A DNA stretch of 64,000 bases from Costus lasius (taxonomy: Eukaryota; Streptophyta; Magnoliopsida; Zingiberales; Costaceae), in NCBI GenBank assembly GCA_027563935.2, contig CM050448.1:69139843-69203842 (forward strand). Direction: 5' to 3'. A model generated the notes under the pieces. That model saw only the letters and a program-made list of their open reading frames with translations, did not search any database and was not told the origin of the DNA. A program made the position numbers and the translations under genes. Position 1 is the stretch's first letter. Every line of letters begins with the position of its first letter. Below are positions 56,023 through 64,000 of the stretch, piece after piece.

Positions 56023-59000
56023 CTAATGGTTGAGAAATCTCAAACCCATATTATTACAGTGCTTCTCATGCTTCTGCTGCGCCAGAGGCTTAGTAAGCGG
56101 GTCTGCCAGATTGTCATCTGTATGAACCTTGCAGATTTTGATCTCGCCACGATCTATGATCTCCCTGATCAAATGAAACCGTCTCTGTATGTGCTTGGAC
56201 TTCTGGTGCGACCGTGGTTCCTTTGCTTGTGCGATTGCTCCAGTGTTATCACAGAAGATAACCAAAGGATCTGCACTCGAAGGAACAACACCAAGTTCTC
56301 CCACGAACTTACGAATCCACACTGCCTCCTTGGATGCTTCCGAGGCTGCAACATACTCGGCTTCTGTTGTGGAATCAGCAACAGTTGACTGTTTGAAACT
56401 CTTCCACACCACTGCTCCTCCATTCAAGCTAAAAACATAGCCTGATTGCGATCGGAAATCATCCTGGTCAGACTGGAACGAAGCGTCAGTATATCCTTCA
56501 ATACTGAGTTCTTCCTGACCACCATATATCAAGAACATATCTTTGGTCCTCCGCAGATATTTTAAGATGTTCTTGACTGCAATCCAGTGCGCCACACCTG
56601 GATTACTTTGGAAACGACTGGTCACACTTAACCCGTAAGCGACGTCAGGGCGAGTACACAACATCGCATACATAATGGAACCAATAGCCGAAGCATAAGG
56701 CGTATTGTCCATTTCATCTTTCTCAGTCTGTGTTTGTGGACACTGACTCTTCGAAAGACTCAGACCATGTCTGACTGGAAGATATCCTCGTTTAGAATTC
56801 TCTAAATGAAATCTTTCCAGGACTTTATCGATGTAAGTACTCTGGCACAGCCCGAGAAGCCTCTTAGATCTATCCCTGTAGATCTTCACACCTAATACAT
56901 AGGCTGCTTCTCCTAAATCTTTCATCTGGAAACATTTCCTTAACCATGCCTTCACAGCATGCATTTCAGGAATGTCATTTCCAATGATCAAGATATCATC
57001 GACGTAGAGGACTAGGAAAGTAATCACGCTCCCACTAAACCTCTTATATACACACGGGTCATCCTCGTTCTTGACGAAACGAAATTCAGTGACTGATTCA
57101 TCAAAACGAATATTCCAGCTTCTTGATGCTTGCTTGAGTCCATAAATGGACTTCTTTAACTTGCATATCTTATGACGATCTGATGGATTAGTGAAACCCT
57201 CAGGTTGTGTCATGTACACATCCTCATCCAGATGCCAAATCTCATAATCATAATATGCAGCTATCGCGAAAAGAATCCGAATAGACTTAAACATAGCTAC
57301 AGGTGAGAAAGTTTCATCATAATCTATCCCGTAGATTTGTTTGAAACCTTTCGCAACTAGCCTGCCTTTATAGGTAACCACGTTACCATCCATGTCTATC
57401 TTCTTCTTGAAGATCCATTTACAGCCTATAGGGATAACTCCCGGAGGCGGATCAACCAAATCCCAAACTTGGTTATCTGACATGGAGTCCATCTCGGCTC
57501 GCATAGCTTCAAGCCATCTAGCTGACTCCGGTCCACTGACCGCATCCGCATAAGTGAGGGGTTCATCATGATCAATGATGTAGATTCCGTCATAGCGCTC
57601 AGGCTGTCGACGAATCCTTCCCGATCTTCGCGGTTCCCGTGATATCTGAGCCTCAGGTTGTTCAATAACCTGATCTACTGGCTCAGGCTCATCCAATTTT
57701 GCTTGAGCACTTTGTCCTTCCTCTGGATTCTCATCCAGCTTTATTTCTCTTCCACTGGCCTCTTGCAGAAGAAACTCCTTCTCAAGAAATATGGCCGTCC
57801 GAGCAACAAAAACCTTGTTCTCTTTGGGATCGTAGAAATAATAACCCTTAGTTTCCTTAGGGTAACCGACAAAGATACATTTGTCAGATCTGCTCTCTAG
57901 TTTCCCAGAGGCGAGCTTTTTGACATAAGCCTCGCAGCCCCAGATCCTGATAAATGTCAAGCTCGGCTGTTTCCCATACCATAACTCATATGGAGTTTTT
58001 GAAACGGCCTTGGATGGCACTCGGTTTAGTACCTTTGCAGCTGTCTCCAGTGCAAATCCCCAAAAGGAGTATGGAAGAGTAGACTGACTCATCATAGAAC
58101 GAACCATATCGAGTAACGTTCTATTTCTCCTTTCGGACACACCATTCCATTGCGGTGTTCCTGGCGGAGTGAGCTGTGAGATAATCCCACACTCCTTCAG
58201 ATAGTCAGTAAACGTATGACTCAAGTATTCACCACCTCGATCTGAGCGAAGTGCCTTGATATTTCGGCCTAGCTGATTCTGTACTTCATTCTTGAACTCT
58301 TTGAACTTGTCAAAAGATTCACTTTTATGTCTCATCAGATAGACATAGCCATACCTACTGAAATCATCAGTAAAGGTAATGAAGTACTGATAGCCACCTC
58401 TGGCATGTTTACTAAATGGCCCACACACATCACTGTGTATAAGGTCAAGTAAACCTGAAGCCCTTTGACCTTTGTGAGGAAAAGGTGACTTCGTCATTTT
58501 ACCCATCAAACAAGCTGTGCATGTATCAATCTCCTTGTAGGAGAATGATCCCAGCAGTCCATGATCATGCAACCGCTTAATGCGTTTCTCGTTAATATGG
58601 CCTAAACGACTATGCCATAGCAAGGTGCTGTCATCAGCATACTTGGCTTTCTTAATATCAATATTTTGTATAGAACGCTCCATGTCCAACATGAATAATC
58701 CATTGCTAATTGAACCAGTTGCATAAACAATATTATCATAAGATAAAACACACTTTGAAATATTGCATTCAAAGGAAAATCCTTTCCTGACAAGAGCAGG
58801 AATGGAGATAATATTTTTAGTAATACTGGGAACAAAATAACAATTGTCAAGTTCCAATACAATTCCAGATGGTAAAGAAATGAAATAGTCTCCTACAGCA
58901 ACAGCAGCAACCCGTGCCCCGTTTCCAACGCGTAGGTCCACCTCATGCTGTCCCACCTGTCTTCTTCTCTTGAGTTCCTGCACATTTGAACAAATGTGAA

Positions 59001-59871
59001 CTCCACATGCAGTGTCCAACACCCATGATATAGAAGAAGAAAACATGACCTCAGTCACGAATATACCTGAGCCAGAAGCGATGCTTCCCCTCTTATCTCC
59101 TTGGAGCGCATTACAGTCCTTTTTCCAGTGACCAAGCTGGCCACAATGGAAACACCTGTATTCCTTAGACCGCTTCACCTTCTGCTTCAGAGCCTTGCTG
59201 TAGCTCTTGACAGGGGTCTTGCCCTTCTTCCCCTTCTTCTTGTTCCTCGAAGGAACCATTAAGACAGAGGTCGAAGGCTTTCCCTTCAGAGTCTCCTCAG
59301 TAGTGAGGAGCATATTCAGCAGCTCTGCCGGAGTACAATCGATTTTGTTCATATTAAAGTTAATAATGAACGCGTCGAATGAAGGCGGGAGAGACTGCAG
59401 AATAATATCCACAGCAAGCTCCTGGTTGATGGTATGCCCCAGTTTCTCTAGAGCCTCCTTGTGCCCAATCATCTTGAGCACGTGAGCTCCCACTGGGCTC
59501 CCTTCAGCCAGTTTGCTCTGAAAGAAGAGCTTCGTCAAATTATAGCGTTCAGTCCTCGCCTGTGCAGCATACAGCATCTTGAGGTTTGCTATCATGTCTA
59601 TAGCAGACATATCCTCATGCTGACGCTACAGCGGTGGCGTCATAGACGCTAACATCAGGCAAGCGACATCAATGCTATCATTGACGTGCTTTTCATAGGC
59701 TTCCCGAACCGCCCTTGCGGCGTTCGGAGCGGGCTGAGGCGGTATCGCCGTCTCGAGGACATATAGTTTCCTCTCTGCCTTAAGAACAATCTTAAGGTGT
59801 CCAAACCAGTCAGAGAAGTTCGGCCCAGCAAACTTCTCCCTTTCCAGTAGGGATCGCACATTGAAGTTCAT
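56023..59871 (-). pseudogene. Copia Gag-Pol of F (nonsense codon, RT deletion)
   Basis: The frame starts with ATG at 59871 (MNFNVRS, as in G). Codon 82 is TAG (59626-59628), where relatives have CAG for Gln, splitting the frame into 59626-59871 and 56023-59610. A 33-bp in-frame deletion near 57232 replaces residues corresponding to QMDVKTAFLNGN by one His, removing RT motif A and its catalytic Asp (D883 in A). YVDD, RNase H YTDASF, TEAEY, the CCHC knuckle and integrase DDE remain. The integrase finger has CTAC for CKAC. It cannot make active RT and must have depended on another copy if the deletion predates insertion. Confidence 0.93.
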
Positions 59872-60173
59872 GGTGTTCGTTGCTGCAGGTATCTACAACA
59901 ATGCAAGAACAGTAAGGTCAGTATCAATGTTAAGAATCAATCAGGACTTAAGAAAGATTCTTTTTCTCACTATTTTATCTGGCTGAAAAATCCAGCAAAA
60001 CAGCCCGAAAGAGTAGACACTCTTTTAGTGAGATGGGATCCGGATTTCATACTTGGTCTCCGCGTCCCGCTCAGGCGAGATAAGATGCACAGAGAGTACA
60101 AGCACTAATCTCCGGTAGGCAGTCCCTGCCGATCGCCAACCCGTGCGATTCCCCTTCATCTGGGCAATCCAGC

Positions 60174-60412
60174 AGACTGTGCCAACTGAGTTGGTACAAC
60201 ACAGTCTCTGATCCCACAGATGGCTGCCTCCATGTGCTACCATATGCGCCACATATGTAGCCTACATGGTCAAGCTGACCCGACCTACTCCCTGGACCAC
60301 CATGTGCTATGCTGAGCAACGAGAAGGGATAAATCCCTACTCTGTAACACACAGGTGTAATCCCACACCGTCTGAAGATAGATGGACGTGCCCACTGAGT
60401 GGGTACAACACG
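60174..60412 (-). ncRNA. Twin bulged hairpins in leader of F
   Basis: Hairpins at 60174-60207 and 60387-60412, same arms, bulge and span as in A, D and G. Confidence 0.6.
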
Positions 60413-60742
60413 GCTCCAACGATAATCAGAACAGTGAGGTTTCGCGTCAGAAGGCTTACGAGCTTGATATTTTAGCGTTGGATTTTAACGGTCTTTTATC
60501 TTCTTCACTATCATACAATTCCTATGGTGATAGCAGAAGATAAACTAATCATGCAATTCTAATATTTTAAACAATAATAAAAGAAAGCATGAATCTTATG
60601 TGGTAAAAGCCCAAAGCCTAAGTAAGACCTTAACCTAACTCAAGTCTTCACTTGCTTTTCTTCATAGGGCTTTTGCTGCTGATCTGGCCCAAACCTGGGC
60701 CCAAGCGCCATCTGCAGCTCTGGTGCGCCCACCAGGAATATG

Positions 60743-60810
60743 CGCCAGGTCCTAGGGTCGAACCCTAGACCTCCCACCTGGTCTAGCCACTGCTGCAAGC
60801 GCCTCTGCCA
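60743..60810 (-). repeat. tRNA-like module in leader of F
   Basis: In sense, TGGCTAGACCAGG (plus 60777-60789) then GGTTCGACCCT (plus 60754-60764). The T-arm-like stem is CTAGGG/CCCTAG, covarying with the stem in G. Confidence 0.5.
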
Positions 60811-61680
60811 AGTGTGCACTGTGCTCTTGTCTAATTAAATTACAAATTTAACTATCTAGACAAGATTGACACGCAGGTCAATTACACATTATAAATTAAT
60901 TAAACTGTGATTCGCAGATCACAAAAATAAAAATTAATTTACAATTAATTCCCAGGCACGCAGGCCCCAGCACAGCACTCATTAAACACGGGCAGCCCAC
61001 ATAAGATTAAATAGACAAACATATGCATCAACTAACATGTGATCCTTTCAAGAAAATTAAATTTCGAAAACCCCTTGGGATCAATTTTAATTTTCCTTAT
61101 TTGCCCTACTACCTTACAATGGTCCATTACTAGGGATCCACTCATCAGACCTAGTCAGATCCACTGCCCTTGCATGCACCAAGTCCTAACTGACTTGAGT
61201 CGACCAAAAGGCCAACCATGCATGCGCCAAGGGCTGAACGACCACACTGAGGTCTGGCAAGCGGGAGTGACCCCGGGCCTAACTCATGTGCGTTCATAGG
61301 TTGTCTCAATCAGACACCGCTACACGCCTGTCTGCAGTCGACCTACAGCCACCTCTGGCTTGCGCCAAGGTGCTATCTGGTCGACCCATCTAGGCTGTCA
61401 GATGGTCTGATCAGACTAATTGGATCTAGACTAGATTGAGATTTCAACCCTAATAACCCATCTAAGGATTTAAAGTAGGCGCCTTAGATCTAAGGTGAAT
61501 CGCGCATATAATACAGGTTTTGAAAAACATACATATGCGCCAAGAACAAGCGCCAACATAAAATGTAACATGAAACATTTCGCATGAAACATCTAAGATG
61601 CGCAAGTTATAGATCTAAGCATGTAATGAGTAACAAGGATCACAAAGAAAGCAAACATATTATCATGCATGAAAAACAAG

Positions 61681-61692
61681 GCTCTGATACCA
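61681..61692 (-). other. tRNA-iMet primer-binding site of F
   Basis: Sense TGGTATCAGAGC three bases from the 5' LTR. Confidence 0.9.
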
Positions 61693-61695
61693 ATT

Positions 61696-63378
61696 TGAAG
61701 GCACCCCTAACCCTAAGGGGGGGCGAAACCCTAATAGGAGGCGCAACAAAAATTCTAGCGGAATCTAGGGTTTCTAAAAGATCGCATAGCATGTAATATA
61801 TTCAACTTTCAAAGTGAAACGATTCTCACCATTGCCATCACTTAGATGATGTCTTGGAAGGAAAGGCGCAAGCGAACCTTCTCCTTAGTTTCGCACACAA
61901 GGTGATCAATGCGCCTACTCCCTTGATCCTCCTTGTGCTAGCAAGGCTTCAAGGTTGTCTTGTCGAAATGGAAGGGAAAAGAGAGATCGCCTTGCTTAGT
62001 CGAATGGTCCCTCTTGTCGTCCACAATTCTCCACACGAGAATGCCTTTCGAACGAAAAACCAAAAGGGCGACAAAGGCGTGAAGAGGCAAGTGAGATGCA
62101 ACGTGAGATCATGGCCACGTTTGAGGACATGCTATCTAAAAATAGCCAAGTCCAAACGTTCATGCGACCATGTATTAACCCACTCGCAAATGCCTTATCA
62201 ATTGAACCATGCGCTCAACCAATGAGCCGGTTCAAATCAATTTGGTTTAATAACCAAATAAACCAAGCAATCAGTCCAGACCATAATAAACCCTAAGGCT
62301 CTTGATCTGACCGTCGATCTCTTAATGCTTCTGATCTGACCGATCTAGCATCTATTCTCTCGATCGAAGCTTACCGATCTCAAGCCCTAATCAATCAAAC
62401 ATGATCAGACCAGATCTCACTCACAATCAGAGATTAAATCCCTTTATACTGAACCCGAACAATTCAGTCCATACGATCTGACTTAAGTAAGCCATATCAT
62501 CAAATTGTGCGACCCTGAGGGTTTCCTTTAAATGTCGGTAACGATAACTCACATTATCACGATCAGTGAGGGGTATCTAGCAACACATCACTGTCTCCCG
62601 ATATAAAGGAAAGAGTCTTCCAAGACTATACCCAAATTACAGCACAAGTGTGAATCAACTCACAATGCATGCATATTTCCTTTGCCACTGGATGTTCTTA
62701 TTGGACAAGCGTGTCAAGCTTGTAGCTCCAATATGATGAGCATGATTAGATCAGATGAACACTGTCACCTGGGTATGGCCATACTCTTTTCTCAATCATC
62801 TCATCCAGGGGGCCCCTTTAGAACATCACACTCCTTAAACAAGGAGACGGCAATCCTATGTCTATCACTAGTGCCCTAACCTGATTCAAGTTCACCATCC
62901 AAGATAGTCTATAATCATTATGTTTCAAATGATATTGAACTACCTCAAAACAATGACAATCATCATTTAGAAAACACAAGTGATCTCAAGTCAGAGGAAA
63001 TGTGCCACTTGTCTCATTCAAGGAATATTCACATTGTGACAAACAATTGAACATCCTAGTAGGGTCTGTCCAGTACATCCAATGTACCCATGAGTCTACA
63101 TCTTATTCCATGCTCGAAGCATCCTATAAGATTAGAACACATATTAGTCTTAATCATATCAAGGCTGTCTCATGTTCACCAAGATATCTCGACTAAGGAC
63201 TTAACTGCATGTCAGCCCAGCTGAGCAGCATTGAGACATTATTCAGAAGAACATATATTGCAGCAGACAATGTAGCTAACTGAATAATAACCATGCCTTT
63301 ATAAACATAAACGTTTATTACACGATACTGTTACAATCCCAAGGCCTCAAACATTAGGCTTAAGGGCATACCCCAACA
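61696..63378 (-). repeat. 5' LTR of Copia F
   Basis: 1683 bp. Differences from the 3' LTR: CCTAACCC/CCTAAACC near the U5 end, GATCCTCC/GATGCTCC and TTCAGAAG/TTCAAAAG. Confidence 0.94.
62600..62607 (-). promoter_or_regulatory. TATA-like box of Copia F 5' LTR
   Basis: Sense TTTATATC at the conserved position. The role is inferred. Confidence 0.4.
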
Positions 63379-63383
63379 TCCAG

Positions 63384-64000
63384 GACTTAAGAAAGATTCT
63401 TTTCTCACTATTTTATCCGGCTGAAAAATCCAGCAAAACAGCCCGAAAGAGTAGAACTCTTTTAGTGAGATGGGATCCAGATTTCATACTTGGTCTCCGC
63501 GTCCCGCTCAGGCGAGATAAGATGCACAGAGAGTACAAGCACTAATCTCTGGTAGGCTGTCCCAGCCAATCGCCAACCCGTGCGATTCCCCTTCATCTGG
63601 GCAATCCAGCAGACTATGCCAACTGAGTTGGTACAACACAGTCTCTGACCCCACAGATGGCTGCCTCCATGTGCTACCATATGCGCCACATATGTAGCCT
63701 ACATGGTCAAGCTGACCCGACCTACTCCCTGGACCACCACGTGCTATGCTGAGCAACGAGAAGGGATAAATCCCTACTCTGTAACACGCAGGTGTAATCC
63801 CGCACCGTCTGAAGATAGATGGACGTGCCCACTGAGTGGGTACAACACGGCTCCAACGATAGTCAGAACAGTGAGGTTTCGCGTCAGAAGGCTTATGAGC
63901 TTGATATGTTAGCGTTTGGATTTTAACGGTCTTTTATCTTCATACCTATCATGTAAGTCCTATGGTGATAGCAGAAGATAAACTCATGCAATTCTAATTA
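63384..64000 (-). other. 5' leader of Copia C, continued to window end
   Basis: The leader of C resumes after F's TCCAG (GACTTAAGAAAG). It includes the AAAGAGT hairpin (63445-63462) and both twin hairpins. The PBS and 5' LTR are outside the window. Confidence 0.88.
63611..63849 (-). ncRNA. Twin bulged hairpins in leader of C
   Basis: Hairpins at 63611-63644 and 63824-63849. The outer arm of the first has one plus-strand G-to-A change (AGACTATG), which weakens one pair; the span is unchanged. Confidence 0.55.

Larger units (their letters stand above)
59872..61695 (-). other. 5' leader of Copia F
   Basis: 1.82 kb. In sense: PBS at plus 61681-61692, a diverged AT-rich part without the 31-bp repeat of G, the tRNA-like module, twin hairpins and the splice-acceptor-like tract. 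In the gag-proximal part the AAAGAGT/ACTCTTT hairpin has a longer loop. Confidence 0.8.
54320..63378 (-). mobile_element. Copia LTR retrotransposon F (defective, recent)
   Basis: 9059 bp, TGAAGGCA...CCCCAACA, with TCCAG duplications (54315-54319, 63379-63383). LTRs are both 1683 bp with three differences by eye. The polyprotein has a nonsense codon and a deletion through RT motif A. It is inserted in the leader of C. Confidence 0.96.
18510..64000 (-). mobile_element. Copia LTR retrotransposon C, right end beyond window
   Basis: Minus-strand family member in satellite, opened by three nested elements. Its pieces are LTR 18510-18846 plus 27949-29307, polyprotein 29328-32777 plus 53811-54245, and leader 54246-54319 plus 63384-64000. 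Joins are fixed by the duplications AAGAG (D), GTATG (E) and TCCAG (F). The 5' LTR, PBS and outer duplication (expected ATCTT, as at 18505-18509) lie past 64000. Confidence 0.92.

Noticed and set aside
1..64000. A host gene or a bacterial-type defence system
   Set aside because: No frame outside retroelement polyproteins shows a recognisable domain, and all sequence is assigned to satellite or LTR elements.

Overview
The window is plant nuclear repeat DNA with no recognisable host gene. It is a stack of LTR retrotransposons inserted into one another on a background of AT-rich satellite. Evidence for a flowering-plant source: every readable primer-binding site is the initiator-tRNA-Met type TGGTATCAGAGC, the Ty1/Copia and Ty3/Gypsy polyproteins are of plant type, and the Gypsy element ends in a chromodomain-like segment typical of plant Tekay/Del chromoviruses. 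The species cannot be named from the sequence.

Layout, using my letters A-H. The base layer is a satellite with a ~507-bp monomer (1-2771 and 17845-18509). Copia element A (2772-17844, minus strand, target-site duplication AATTT) sits in the satellite. Its right LTR was split by element B (10800-16721, minus, duplication CAAAA), a gag-only non-autonomous element with 1808-bp LTRs. Copia element C (18510 to beyond the window end, minus) also sits in the satellite. Its left LTR was split by Copia D (18847-27943, minus, AAGAG), its gag by Ty3/Gypsy E (32778-53805, minus, GTATG), and its leader by Copia F (54320-63378, minus, TCCAG). Copia G (39456-50314, plus, TTCCC) lies in the gag of E, and a solo LTR H (40261-41943, AGATA) lies in the 5' LTR of G. 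The deepest chain is satellite > C > E > G > H. All boundaries except the right end of C were read directly as TG...CA ends plus 5-bp duplications.

A, C, D, F, G and H are one Copia family: ~1.69-kb LTRs, a ~1.8-kb leader and a ~1294-residue Gag-PR-IN-RT-RNaseH frame. D and G have unbroken frames with all catalytic motifs I could check. A is full length but has Asp to Asn at a key RNase H residue. F has an early stop and lacks RT motif A. C is intact except for the E and F insertions in its body. E's frame is interrupted only by G.

By-eye LTR differences rank the insertions: B (2 in 1808), F (3 in 1683), D (4 plus one indel in ~1703), A (7 in 1691), G (about 10 in 1686), E (about 17-19 in ~2663). 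This agrees with the nesting. The less expected signals are B's long unassigned C-terminal protein, twin covarying hairpins in the Copia leader, U5 ends that keep a hairpin while changing sequence, tRNA-like modules in the leaders of F and G and in the LTRs of E, and a conserved 3' splice-site signature before the Copia ATG.
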